A stretch of DNA of 64,000 nucleotides from Garra rufa (lineage: Eukaryota > Chordata > Actinopteri > Cypriniformes > Cyprinidae), in the NCBI RefSeq assembly GCF_049309525.1, contig NC_133362.1:24896744-24960743 (forward strand), in the 5' to 3' direction. Below are positions 48,495 to 60,971 of this stretch, one piece after another. The translations under genes and the position numbers were made by a program. The stretch's first letter is position 1, and each line of letters opens with the position of its first letter. Below the pieces are notes generated by a model, which saw only the letters and a program-made list of their open reading frames with translations, did no database searches and was not told the DNA's origin.

Positions 48495-51400
48495 TCAGTG
48501 ACGTGCAGAACTACTGTTCTCAGTGACGACTGGCCATCCGACATCTGGGTACAAACGATTCCTCAAATTGCCCATCGGAGCAGCTAATGACCAGGACGGT
48601 GGTCCCTGAGCCAAGGCTCTTTCCAGGTTTACCTGAATATTCCCTCCTGAAGCTGGTCTTGATTCCTGTCACAATATAGCATTACTTGCATATGTTCTAT
48701 AATATATGCATGATTCATGAATTTAGTACTCTAAAAACACTTTTTTTTAATTGTACACTACCAGTCAAAAGTTTTTGAACGGTAAAAATGTAATGTTTTT
48801 AAAGAATTCTGTTCTGCTCACCAAGCCTGCATTTATTTGATCCAAAATAGATCAAAAGCAGTGATATTGTGAAATATTTTCACTATTTAAAAGAACTATT
48901 TTCTTTTTTAATATATTTTAAAATGTAATTTATTCTTGTGATCAAAGCTAAATTTTCAGCATCATTACTCCAGTCTTCAGTGTCACATGATCCAAAAGAA
49001 ATTATAGAAATTAATACTTTTATTTAGCAAGGATGCTTTAAATTGAACAAAAGTGATGATAAAGACAATATAATGTTACAAAAGATTTCTATTTCAGATA
49101 AATGCTAAAAATTTTACTCAGCTGTTTTCAACATAATAATAATGATAATAATAAATGTTTTGAGCGCCAAATCAGAATTATTAGAAGGTTTCTTCAGGAG
49201 CATGTGATTTAAAAAATGAGCTTTTAAATCACAGGAATAAATTACATTTTAAAATGTATTCAAATACAAAACTGTTATTTTAAATAGTAAAAACATAAAC
49301 GTTTTACTGTTTTTGCTGTCCTTTGGATCAAATAAATGCAGGCTTGGTGAGCAGAAGAGATGTCTTTAAAAACATTACAAATTTTACTGTTCAAAAACTT
49401 TTGACTGGTAGTGTATATAACTTCTACAGATCTAAAAACTCACATCATCTCTAGTCGTCTGTCTATCCATGTCTTTGTTGTCTGTGTTGAATGTGTGAAA
49501 TTTCATTTTCTCCATGATAACATCCAGTTTGGACAATATCGTGGTCACAGCATTTTCAAGCTGAGCAACTTTGTGAACAAGCCTGGAATGAAAAGGCAAA
49601 AATAATAAGAATCCACTATGGAAATCCACTACAGCATTAGACTGAAATCTAAATCTTAAAACAATGCAAATTAAACATGAGCAGTGGTTACTGTTAACTT
49701 AAACTAAAAACTTTCAAATCTGGATTCTGAGGGTGCAATAAAACTAAATACTGAGAAAATCACATTTAAAGTTGTTCAAATGAAGTTTTTAGCAAGGCAT
49801 ATTACTAATCAAAAATTAAGTTTTGATATATTTATGGTAGTAAATTTACAAAATATCTTCATGGAACATGATCTTTACTTAATATCCTAATGATTTTTGG
49901 CATAAAAGAAAAATCAATAATTAAGACCCATACAATGTATTTTTGGCTATTGCTACAAATATGCCTGTGCTACTTAGGACTGGTTTTATGGTCCAGGGTC
50001 ACAAATGATTGAAGCAAATGATTAAAATGTGTAAAACCTATTATCAATTAAAGCATGATAACTGAAAATATAAAAATAAAAGTTAATTTAAAATAATAAT
50101 AACTATAATAGTATATAAGTAATACTAAAACAATCAGAACAATGACAAACCTCTGAAAGACCTCTGGAGGAACTGTCTTCTCTCTGTGGTCCTCTGCTGA
50201 TTCAACACTGTTTTCAAGATTACGAAGCTCTTCGTTGAGTGCGTCCTAAATGAAGATTAGAAAAATTAATATTAAAAATTTTGACTCCATATTAGATTAA
50301 TGTCACTATAAAAAATTAACTTGCCAAACCAGCTAATGTGAAAAATAAATCAAACATACCCTTTTTTCCTCCAGCTCTTGTTTCATTCTCTCCTGCTCCA
50401 GCTTGTCCAAAGTCTGGTTCCCATCTTGGTCAAATCTGGAGAAAGCGGCTGAGATCTCATGGTCAGCATGACCCATCCTGAAAAGTGGGACACACAACCA
50501 GAATACATGAGTTCTGCATCACTGCTGCCACACTCTTTAAAATAAAGGTGCTTCACGATGCCATAGAAGAAACTTTTTGTCTAAATGGTTCCATAAAGAA
50601 CCTTTAACATCTGAAGAACCTTTCTGTTTCACAAAAGGTTCTTTGTGGCAAATAAGGTTCTTCAGATTATAAAAAGGTAAGCAAGAAATGGTTCTTTGAC
50701 TGAATGGTTCTTTGTGAAACCAAAAATGGTTCTTCTACGGCATCGCTTGAAGCACCTTAATTTTTAAGAGTGTAAGGTGTGTGAATATGTTATTGTTTTA
50801 ACAGAGACTTACTCTTTCAAAGCATCCCTGAAATCTTTAAACTGCAGCTCACTTGAACCTGAATCCAGGGCTTTCTGAACATCAGAGATCTTTTCCTTTT
50901 TAAGTTTCAGCTTCATGAAGGTTTTCTCATAACTCTGAAATTAAAGCACAGTTTTCCACATGCAAATTACAGCAGTTTTGGTTTTTGTGGTGGTTACACA
51001 GCTTTCCAAACAGAAATGTAATCGATTTATTGATGTATCTACCTGTTTGATGAGATCTGAAATCTGGAACTCATCTTTCTGAGAAGCGAGTTCTGACTTC
51101 ACCTCAGAGTATGTGTCATTGATGATGGCCAGAAACATGTTCTGTTAAATTCAATTCATCAGGTTAATTGATAAACAGACACTTATGATTTAGAACAAAT
51201 CATTATTTAGTCATATGCATCTGAAGAACTTACCAGTAACACAAAGAAGACAAAGAACACATAGGAGAAAAAGTATATTGGTCCGAGTACTCTGTTTGCC
51301 CTGTCAATGGCATCATAATTGAAATCTCCAAGGATGATTCGGAATTGTGTGAAACTGCAGAGAGGAGAAGATAAAGAATTAACATAAATTTTCTTAATGC

Positions 51401-54400
51401 TTCTGACTGACCCAATAAACACAAAAAATAATGCTAATAAAAACACCCTTACATGCACTTGTTAAATGTGCTGAATGTTTCAACTTCCATTCCAAAGAGC
51501 AGGTAACCCAGCTGAGCATATGCAAAGAACACAATGAAGAACATAATGGCAAATCCGAAGATGTCCAATGCGCAGCGAGCCAGTGTGGACGTAAGCTGGG
51601 TCATTGTTTTATTGAAACTGATGTACTTGAAGATCTGCAAAGTTTGAAGACATCATAATATCAGAATAGGTCACTCTATAAACGGTCAAGCCCGAAAGTA
51701 TTAAAACCCTTGGCAAATTCTGACTAAAAGTTAATTTTATTCAACCAGCAAGTTTGAATAAAAGAAATGACACAGGCTACTCTCAAAAGATAAGACGATG
51801 TACAAGAGGCATCATTGTGGAAAGAAAATATTTCTCAGCTTTTATTTATATTTGAACAAAAAGTGGCACAACCAAAATTATTCATACCCTTTGCAAACTG
51901 TCACAGTCTATGGGAAAATCCAAAGTTCTATACCATTCCAAATAGTCCAAGCTGTTCTAAAGCATCCTAATTACCCTGATTCATTGGGAACAGCTGTTTT
52001 AATCAACTCAACAGGTGAAAAACAGAAGCTCTCTGCTGTTGGTTTGTGGACAGTCATGGCTAAGGCAAAGGAGCTCACTGAGGACCTGCGGCTGCACATT
52101 GTGGCTGCTCACAAGTCAGGAAAGGGCTATAAGACCATATCTAAATGTTTTGATGTTCCAGTGGCTACAGTGCAAAGTATTATTAAAAAATACAAGACGT
52201 TCCGCTCTGTGAAAAATCTCAGAGGACATGGTCGGAAGCCAAAAGTGGTCCAAGGATCACCACCAAGGCCATCCTGATGAATCTGGGCTCTGCTGGTGGC
52301 AACATCTCAAGGCAGACAGTCCAACGGACACTGCACACCGCTGGGTTCCATGGACGCAGACCAAGGAAGACACCACTTCTCCAGATAAGGCACACAAAAG
52401 CCCACTTGGCCTTTGCAAATGCTCATCTGGACAAAGAAGACTTCTGGTCTTCTGTTTTATGGTCAGATGAAACAAAAATTGAATTGTTTGACCACAATGA
52501 TGTAGCCTTCATTTGGCATAAAAAAAGAAGAAAAAAGGAGCTTTCATCCCTAAGAACACCATCCCCACTGTCAAACATGGTGGAGGGAACCTAATGTTTT
52601 GGGGGTGTTTTTCAGCCGGTAGACCAGGGAACCTAATCACAGTAAACGGCACCATGAAAAAGGAGCAATACATCAAAATTCTCAGCAACAACATCAGGCA
52701 GTCTGCAGAGAAACTTGGCTTCGGGCACCAGTGGACATTTCAGCATGACAACAACCCAAAACACACAGCAAAAGTGGTTTAGAAATGGTTAGCAGACAAA
52801 AACATTAACATTTTGCAGTGGCCCAGCCACTTAAATCCAATTGAGAATCTGCGGAGGGAGCTAAAGATCAGGGTGATGGCAAGGAGACCTTCCAAACTGA
52901 AAGAGTTAGAGCTCATCGCTAAAGATGAATGGGCAAAAATACCAGTGGAGACATGCAAAAAGCTGGTCAGCAATTATAGGTTTGATTGCTATAATAGCCA
53001 ATAAAGGCTTTTCTATTGATTATTGAGAAGGGTATGAATAATTTTGGACATACCACTTTTTGTTCAAATGTAAATAAAGGATGAGTAATAATTTTTTCCA
53101 CAATGATGCCTCTTGTACATCGTCTTATTATCTTCTGGGAGACGTCTGTGTCATTTCTAGTAAAAAAAAAAAACTTGCTGGTTGAATAAAAGTAACTTTA
53201 AGTCTCCCTGCTGAAAAAACCAGCATATGCTGGTTAGGTATGTTTTGGTGCTGGGATGCTGGTTTTAGCTGGTATATGCTGGTCCTTTGCTGGTTTATGC
53301 TGGTCCCTTGCTGGTTTATGCTGGTCCTTAGCTGGTTAATGCTGGTCCTTTGCTGGTTTATGCTGGTCATGTTGCTGGTCAAGGACCAGCATAAACCAGC
53401 AAAGGACCAGCATTAACCAGCAACATGACCAGCATAAACCAGCAAAAACCAGCAAGGAACCAGCATAAACCAGCAAAGGACCAGCATATACCAGCTAAAA
53501 CCAGCATCCCAGCACCAAAACATACCTAACCAGCATATGCTGGTTTTTTCAGCAGGGTTGTAATTTAAGTCTAATAATTTCAGGCTTGACTGTATGTAAA
53601 ACTTCACCTTACTGTTTTCATTTTGTAAAAAATTACCTTAATCCAAGCAAAAAACAAATTGACTGCATTCATGTTGTTGTACTGAGTTTGCCAAAATGCA
53701 AGAAACTCAAAATCTGCATAGATGTCAGGTTGTTCTAGAAGGTTTCCGAGTATCTCATCCACTTTGATGGTCCGAAATGCACTGAAGACTATGGCCACCA
53801 CAGCAAGCTGTTAAAAAGCACACAGTTACTTAGAGCCTGCACTTGTCAAGTAATGTTTATCAAATGATATTGGTTTTCCACTTACCAGTATCACCACTAT
53901 ATCCAGTATGTTCCAGATGCTGTTGAAATGGGAGAGTTTGTGGATTCGGAATTCCAGAATCTCCTCCACAATGTAATAGAGTATAAAGACACAGAAGAAG
54001 ATCTCGCAGCCGATGATGAAGTAATCCCACGTGGTGACATAACGAATCAGCTTTACAGTACGGATCTGATAGGATGGAATTGCTCCACCGGTAGCTGGAA
54101 ACTCAACCACTAATCTGAAGGAAGAAGAAAACAATTGTTTATTGTTTTATGAAAGAAAAAAAAACTATTTTATAATATTTTATATTTTATTTGATTCTAT
54201 TGGATTATTTAAATTCTAATAAATATACATACACTACCAGTCAAAATATTTGTATTGTTTTTTTAAAGGAGTCTCTTCTGCTCAGCAAGCCTACATTTAT
54301 TTAATTCAAAGTACAGCAAAAACAGTAAAATGTTGAACTATTTTTTACTATTTAAAATAACTGCTTTCGATTGGAATGTATTTTGAAAATGTAATTTATT

Positions 54401-57400
54401 CTTGTGATTTCAAAACTGAATTTTAAAATCTTACTGTTCATAAACTTTTGACTGGTAGTGTACAAGAACTAATTAAATTAAATTAAATAATCCTAGGTAA
54501 TCAGAAATAAAGTATTTTGGTCTGCCTTGTAAACTGAAAGGACGTTTATGATAGATAACTTACTTTAGTATACATTTTAATATTAATATTAATTTAGGAC
54601 TGGGTAAAAAATATTCTCGATTTTTATATTTCTCGATTTTAATCGAATCTTAAATCCCAAGGATCGATTAGTCCAGCCTGTTTTCGCAACATTGTAGGGC
54701 GTCTCCAGTTCAGTAAATCGCAATAAATTTTTGTTGCTTTTGAAATGTGAAATCAAATTCTGTCAGTTTTATTATTATATTCAAACAATAAATACAGTTT
54801 TGGCGCTGTTTATTGTGGAGTAACAGATTGCTGTAGCGACTCACTTCAACTCAAAGACTGCTGCAAGTTCAGGTGAACTGATCATCTCCTCTGCTTTTTC
54901 AGCACGAAAAAAATGAATGAACATACGAAGGTATGTTAAAAGAAAGTACAATTTACCGAAATCCGTATCTTGTCTCATGTAATCGTTCTATCAGCGTTTC
55001 AGCGCGCAACAATAACGTCAATATAACAGCTTGTAAACAATGTCACGTAACCTACATTTACCTCAGGAAAGCGCATTTAGTGACCAAATACTTGTTAATT
55101 AGCTAGAAAAATTAACTCTAATGAACTAAATATATGCACCATATAACATACTGATACTGTTCTCCAATGTTTAATTTATGTTTGAATAAATCCATTTAAA
55201 TGTTTTTGTTTTTCAAAAAAACGTAGGCTAATATGATTTTGTAATTGTAACTTTATTGTTATAAAAACTTCACTGAGTGTAATTTAAGCGTTTGTTTACA
55301 AATCAGTTAATTTGAACCCTAGTATGTATATTTTACAGCATTAGTTGAGAGATTTTTTTCCTTGAGAAAATTTGGCATGTAGGCCTATATCCCAAATAAT
55401 CCATATTGGATCGAATCGCAATTTTGTGAATCAGAATCAAATCAAATTGTAAAATTTGTGTCAAAACCCAGCCCTAATTAATATTATTGATTAACCCATC
55501 CAAAAATACCAAAGCAAATATATCATTTTAGAAATAAATAAATGCTTTTGTGATGTTGATTCAGGTCAAGAACCTTATAACGCAGAAGAGGTTGATGTTG
55601 GCGTTGTATGCAGTGAAGTCAATGAAAAGAGCCCGAGTTCCACGATCGAGCCACAGGTTGTCTTTTAGGTCCGCCAGGATAGCAGCGCTCTCTTCTTTGG
55701 TTTTTGCCAGGTCTTGATAATATCCTGCTCCGCTGTATGTGGTCAGTAACCCCCAGTGACTCGACCCTTTGATCTCTTTCTCTGAGTGGTACTGCCAGCT
55801 GAGAAATAATGAGATTATACTTAATAAATAAATACATTTAACCCCTGAAGAGAGAAATATAACTGTTGCTAATCATAAATGTCACTCACGCTGTTCCGTT
55901 GATCAGTCCAAACATGCTGTCCTCCTCCTTCTTGTCACTGTATACATCGAAACACTCCATGATCTCCTGCTGGAAGTCTTTGTGCACCTTGCAGGAGTTG
56001 TCCTTTACTTTGAGCTGTCGAACGCGAGGGACTCCTAACAACATGTTCTCGTAGTAAATGAAGGATTGATTTCCATTTGGAAGAGGCTCGTCGTTGTACC
56101 ACTTTGTCCAGTATAGGCTGTCAAGTAATGGCCCTTCCATGTACTGCAAAGATTAGAGACAAAAATGATAGTTAGAGGGAAGGTGATACTGTTTTGGATC
56201 TGTCCCATTAATAGGAAAACATTTATAATTATGTGTTATGTTTTTTAATACCAAAGAAGACTACAGAAAACAATATAAAACAGCTAATTTAAAACATCAG
56301 AACAATATAAATATTACATGCATTACACAAAATACATGTACTACTAAAATCGGCTACAAAATACAATAAGAAATGCAACTAGCTAAATTTAAAAGTTTAT
56401 TTCATGCAACAAATAAGGGATTTGTAAAAAATAGTTTTAATTTCTGTTTTAGTTTTAGTTAACTATAATAACCATAACTATTAGCCAATATGTCTAGGTA
56501 ATGACAAACATTTATTATAAAATTTATTTCATTTTATGTTTTTAATACTAAATAAACATACTTAAAACTACATAAATATTATATAAAGAATATAAAACAA
56601 ATTTAAAACATTAAAACACTTATATAAATATTACATTAATTACATAAAATTATTAATATTAAACATACTGCTACATAATAATATATATAAATATATATAC
56701 AAATATATAACATTAAACTACTAAATTTCAATCAGAAATGCAACTAGCTGAATTAAATTAACGAATAATTAATGAATTTATAACCATTAATATTAGCCAA
56801 TATGTCCAGGCAAAGGCAAACATTTGTTATTAAATTTATTTGATATTTAAAGTAAGTATATTAATATGTTTTATGTTTTTTTAATACTAAATAAAAACAC
56901 ATATGTGACCCTGGACCACAAAACCAGTCATAAGGTTAAATTTGACAAAACTGAGATTTATACATCACATGAAAGCTCAATAAATAAGCTTTCTATTGAT
57001 GTATGGTTTGTTAGGATAGGACAATATTTGGCTGAGATACATCTATTTGAAATTGGAAATCTGAGGATGCAAAAAAATCAAAAAGACTGAGAAAATCACC
57101 TTTAAAGTTGTCCAAATTAGGTTCTTAACAATGCATATTACAAATCAAAAATTACATTTTGATATGTTTACAGTAGGAATTTTACAAAAAATCTTCATGG
57201 AACATGAACTTTACTTAATTTCTTAATGATTTTTGGCATAAATGAAAAATCAAAAATTTTGACCCATGCAATGTATTTTTGGCTATTGCTACAAATATAC
57301 CCCAGCGACTTAAGACTGGTTTTGTGGTCCAGGGTCACATATATAAAACAACAAATTAAAAAATTAAAACGCTAATATAAATGTTACATGATTTACATAA

Positions 57401-58054
57401 AATGACTAATATACACACTACTATACATTATTATATATTATATATACAAATATAGAATAAAATTAGACTATTATATTACATTCAGAAATGCAACTAGCTG
57501 GATTTAAAAATATATATTTTAAGTTTTTTATGGTTTTAATTTCTATTTTAGTGTTAGTTAACTATAATAACTATAACTATTGGCCAATATGTCCAGGCAA
57601 ACATTTATTATTAAATGTATTTGATATTTAAAGTAAGTATTTTGAATATGTTTTATGTTTTTAACACTAAATAAACATACTTAAAACTATAGAAATATTA
57701 TGCAAACAATATCCACAACAATTGTAAAGCATTAATACAATCATAAATATTACACAAAATGCATAAAATTGATTTAAAAAGTTTATTTATATATTATTTC
57801 ACATAACAAAGGGATTTTTTTATGGTTATGTTATGTTTCTAATACTAAATAAACATACTTAAAACTACATAACTATTATGTAAACAATATAAAAAACTTT
57901 TTAATACATTAAAACACTAATATAAATATTACATGAATTATATAAAAATACAAATATTATATGTACTACTATATAATTTTGTTGTGCATTTTTGTCCTTT
58001 TTATTAATTTTTTAAAGCGTATACATATATGTTATATCTACAGTCAGAAATACA

Positions 58055-58122
<68 letters not shown>

Positions 58123-58964
58123 ACTTCTAAATTACAATCAGAAATGCAACTAGCTGATTTAAAAAGTTTATTTATATATTATTTCACATAACAAAGGGAT
58201 TTTTTTAATGGTTTAATTTAATTTCTGTTTTAGTTAACTATAATGACCACAAACATAGCCAATATGTCCAGGCAATGACAAACATTTCATATTTTATATG
58301 TTATGATTATGTTTCTAATACTAAATAAACATACTTAAAACTACATAACTATTATGTAAACAATATAAAAAAAAAACCTTTTAATACATTAAAACACTAA
58401 TATAAATATTACATGAATTATATAAAAATACAAATATTAAATGTACTACTATATGATTTTGTTGTGCATTTTTGTCCTTTTTATTAGTTTTTAGAGCATA
58501 TACATATATGTTATATCTACATATCTATAACTAGCTGAATATATTTATTTTACATAAAAAATGTTGTATTTTGATACTTAAAATAAGTATATGTAAAACA
58601 TTAAAACTATCTTTTTGGACTTCTGTATGTACGCATTGTATATATATATATATATGTCTGGCGACTGGGGAGTTGGGATGTTTGACTTTAGTTTGGTAAC
58701 TTTGTATTTTTGTGTTTGTTTCTGTACTTTTATGCTTGGATTTCTATGTATGTGTTATACACTGCGGAAACTAATAAAAAAAAAACTTTGATCAAAAAAA
58801 ACATTAAAACTATGAATTATTAATGAATTATATAAAAATATCATCAACAACATTAACAACATCCAAAATGTGGAATTTGTGTTGGCAGAAATTGTACTTA
58901 AAAAAATGACCAGGAAAAGACAAACATTCATTATTAAAATGATTTAATACATATAATATACTAT

Positions 58965-59030
<66 letters not shown>

Positions 59031-60539
59031 TTTAAAATTCACATCTGAATAAGGAAAGCAGTTAAACTCACTGTCCAGACATCATTCATGGAGCCAATGG
59101 ATGAAAAGCTGACTCCGCTGTCGCCCGGTAAATTCACAAAGAGATCTGTCATAGCTTTTGTGTAATAGTAGGTGGCGCTGCTGGTCATGCCATAGGTCAC
59201 TGCATGAGAACAGGATTACAATCAGTCAACAATCACATCACTTATTGAACTTTGCACAGACGTGCTACACCATTCACCGTCGCACAGATAAAGGACATCA
59301 ATTCATTCAAGTTTCATCCATTAGCGGTGCTCACGTCATGAAAGCAGCAGAGGGTTATTTGTTTGAGCACACAAATAGCCCCCTTGAACAATGTGAGTCC
59401 AGCACAGACAAAGCCGCAATTGCCTGACCTGAGCTCTTATCAGCAGGGCCCCGCTTGTGTTCCTTTCAGGCCTAATTTTCCCCTAAACAAAGCCGTGTTT
59501 TAACACAGGGGAGCAGAGGACATTTTATAACATACATCTCAGATCATAATAGAGCACGATGTAATGGAAAGCCATGGGATTACATGCAGTACAATAAAAA
59601 AGACAAAAGAGCAAGGTAAAGACACTATATTTTTACATTTATACATGCTAATGTTTTTAATGGATATAATGGATATAATGGATTCATCTGATCTTAATAT
59701 TCACAGTCCTATATTTATCCATTATCAGTGCAGTTTTAAACTCCAAACAGGTGTTGTGCAACAGGTAAACATTCATTTACATCATTCAGACAGGGGGATT
59801 AGGTCTATATATAGCATGCAAGCAACATAATACTTACACAGGCACAAATCCAATAGGAAAACAATGTAGATGAGCAGTTCTTTGAGATTTGCTTTGACAT
59901 TAAGCTCGGGATTCTCCTTTGTGTCCTTTCTTAGCGCAGTCCCCCACAGTCCTACCAAAACAAAACACAAAACAAAAACACTTTTATAATATATTTATTT
60001 ACTTATATTAATTTAATTGTCATTAACCTTAGAAAATAATAGAGAAATGCATTTAAATGTTAAAATATTACAACTTAACATACAAAATAGTTCACTCGCA
60101 AAATTAATATAATATTAGGAAACACTCAGACGCTTATTTGTGTTGGAAAAAATGTAATAACATTGAAATAATAATAATAAAATATCAAAACATAAATTTT
60201 AAAGCGTAAATCTAGAAACATCATATCGTGGAAAACCCTTCCCTTACCTTTGACGGCTTTCAAAAGAAAGGAGCAGCCTCCAGACTTCTTCTCCTCTGTA
60301 GGGTTGGTACGCACTTTATCCCCAGTCAGATAGGGGTTAGGTAGATTCATGTGGTTCATGTTCTCCAGAGAGCTGTGGAACATGGGCTGAGGGTTGTAGA
60401 CAGTGCTGATTGGGTGTCTGATGGGTGCAGGAGAGCCACTGTAGGCCTGATTCACCCAGCCTCCTTTCCCAAAGTTTTCCATCTCGCATGCCACTGTGCT
60501 GCTCTGCTGATTCTCTGCACGGTTATTGAGGTGATGCAT
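48495..60539 (-). CDS. pkd2l1: pkd2l1, polycystin-2-like 1 (TRPP-type) cation channel
   Basis: PKD2L1 is a calcium-permeable, six-transmembrane TRPP channel of CSF-contacting neurons and some sensory cells (family knowledge). Fifteen exons in phase: 60248-60539, 59838-59951, 59072-59199, 55890-56143, 55574-55798, 53886-54114, 53637-53807, 51453-51634, 51234-51354, 51043-51141, 50813-50934, 50360-50477, 50151-50245, 49444-49582 and 48495-48665, 819 aa. S1 is in exon 2 (ELLIYIVFLLDLCL). The polycystin extracellular domain covers exons 3-5, with GPLLDSLYWTKWY and YYENMLLGVPR. S2-S3 are in exons 6-7, and S5 in exon 8. The pore filter LGDF is in exon 9 and S6 spans exons 9-10. An EF-hand loop, DQDGNQTLDKLE, is in exon 12 and a heptad-rich coiled coil is in exons 13-14. 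The exon 5 donor is a weak GTTCTT, accepted because phase and homology fit on both sides. The first exon is fish-like and unlike the human N-terminus. Confidence 0.96.
48754..49415. mobile_element. MITE with about 97-bp inverted repeats (CAGTCAAAAGTTTTTGAAC)
   Basis: The left TACACTACCAGTCAAAAGTT and the right AACTTTTGACTGGTAGTGTA are inverted. The inversion continues inward through CTCACCAAGCCTGCATTTAT / ATAAATGCAGGCTTGGTGAG. It lies in pkd2l1 intron 14. A shorter copy is at 54230-54462 and a partial one is at 63892. Confidence 0.85.
49712..50003. repeat. family A MITE fragment in pkd2l1 intron 13
   Basis: The left end is missing. The right end ACTGGTTTTATGGTCCAGGG with GTCACAAATG is present. 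Confidence 0.65.
52056..53004 (+). pseudogene. Tc1-like transposase pseudogene 3
   Basis: Starts MAKAKELTEDLRLHIVAAHK. The helix-turn-helix region includes YKTISKCFDVPVATVQSII and the GRKP hinge. Frameshifts occur between about 52240-52280 and 52560-52600, and there is an in-frame stop at 52780-52782. LWSDETKIELF (first Asp) and FQHDNNPKH (second Asp) are present, but the third block has lost the SPD residues (WPSHLNPIENL). It is a different lineage from pseudogenes 1 and 2. Confidence 0.9.
53206..53557. mobile_element. palindromic minisatellite element (ACCAGCA family), complete copy
   Basis: The termini CCCTGCTGAAAAAACCAGCA and TGCTGGTTTTTTCAGCAGGG are inverted. The arms continue through GGTATGTTTTGGTGCTGGGA and its inverse into tandem TGCTGGTCCTTTGCTGGTTTA-like units that switch orientation near 53373. 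The flanks share TTTAAGTCT, left copy adjacent, right copy about 6 bases away. Confidence 0.82.
54230..54462. mobile_element. short CAGTCAAAAGTTTTTGAAC-type MITE in pkd2l1 intron 5
   Basis: The left TACACTACCAGTCAAAATAT and the right AAACTTTTGACTGGTAGTGT are inverted. It is a deletion derivative of the 48754 copy. Confidence 0.8.
54595..55476. mobile_element. hAT-like element (TAGGGCTGGGT ends) in pkd2l1 intron 5
   Basis: The left TAGGACTGGGTAAAAAATAT and the right TCAAAACCCAGCCCTA are inverted. The interior has TCGATTTT/AATCGAAT motifs near both ends. The target duplication is blurred by the surrounding ATTAAT repeat. Confidence 0.7.
56904..57339. mobile_element. family A MITE inserted in the tandem array
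   Basis: Complete ends, TGTGACCCTGGACCACAAAA and TTTTGTGGTCCAGGGTCACA. It interrupts one array unit, so it inserted after the array expanded. Confidence 0.8.
58059..58120. repeat. (TA)n microsatellite
   Basis: An uninterrupted TA run of about 60 bases in pkd2l1 intron 3. A second TA run lies at about 58970-59022. Confidence 0.9.
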
Positions 60540-60599
60540 TGGTCAGTTTGACAGGAATTGCTCCAGTGCAGCTTTTGGCTTGGGGATAGTCTCCACCTG

Positions 60600-60607
60600 T
60601 ATTTATA
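60600..60607 (-). promoter_or_regulatory. pkd2l1: TATA box of pkd2l1
   Basis: TATAAATA on the minus strand, 61-68 bases upstream of the pkd2l1 start codon. This leaves room for a short 5' UTR of about 30-40 bases if transcription starts 30 bases downstream. The position is right for a tissue-restricted, TATA-type promoter; the start site itself is inferred. Confidence 0.5.
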
Positions 60608-60971
60608 CCTTTCTCGCTGAATCCTCTAGAATAGAGCAGAGCAGTGCTTCTGTGGAAGGAGGGGCTCGTCTTTTGTTTACGCATCCATTAAAAACACAAT
60701 CCTGCCATTAAGGAAACTGAGACACAAGCTAGAGATTCTAGAATATCATTATAGACAATACAAAGCTAATCTCGTTTTGCGTCACATTGATATAGATGTG
60801 CTGAAACAGAGTTGAATACTTTCGTGATAAAGATGGGAATTATTACCAGAATTAAATTATTCGCTTTTTTTGTCATCTTGCTAGATCGAAATCAAATGAT
60901 TGAAGGTTTACTTTGCATTTAGAAAACAGTGGCTGTTTATTAATGGTAGACTGTTTCCACCACTAAATAAA

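Larger units (their letters stand above)
51683..53592 (+). mobile_element. Tc1/mariner-type element 3, right terminal repeat interrupted
   Basis: The left end CGGTCAAGCCCGAAAGTATT is inverted at the right end as AATTTCAGGCTTGACTG before a TA. The longer terminal repeat (about 80 bp, including TTATTCAACCAGCAAG / CTTGCTGGTTGAATAA) is split by the palindromic minisatellite element at 53206-53557. It lies in pkd2l1 intron 7, opposite in orientation to the gene. Confidence 0.88.
56200..58600. repeat. tandem array of about 330-bp AT-rich units in pkd2l1 intron 3
   Basis: The marker GAAATGCAACTAGCT recurs at about 56371, 56732, 57482 and 58141, and ACTAAATAAACATACTTAAAACTA recurs about six times. 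Spacing is about 320-360 bp once the inserted family A MITE is discounted. Copies are diverged. Confidence 0.7.
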
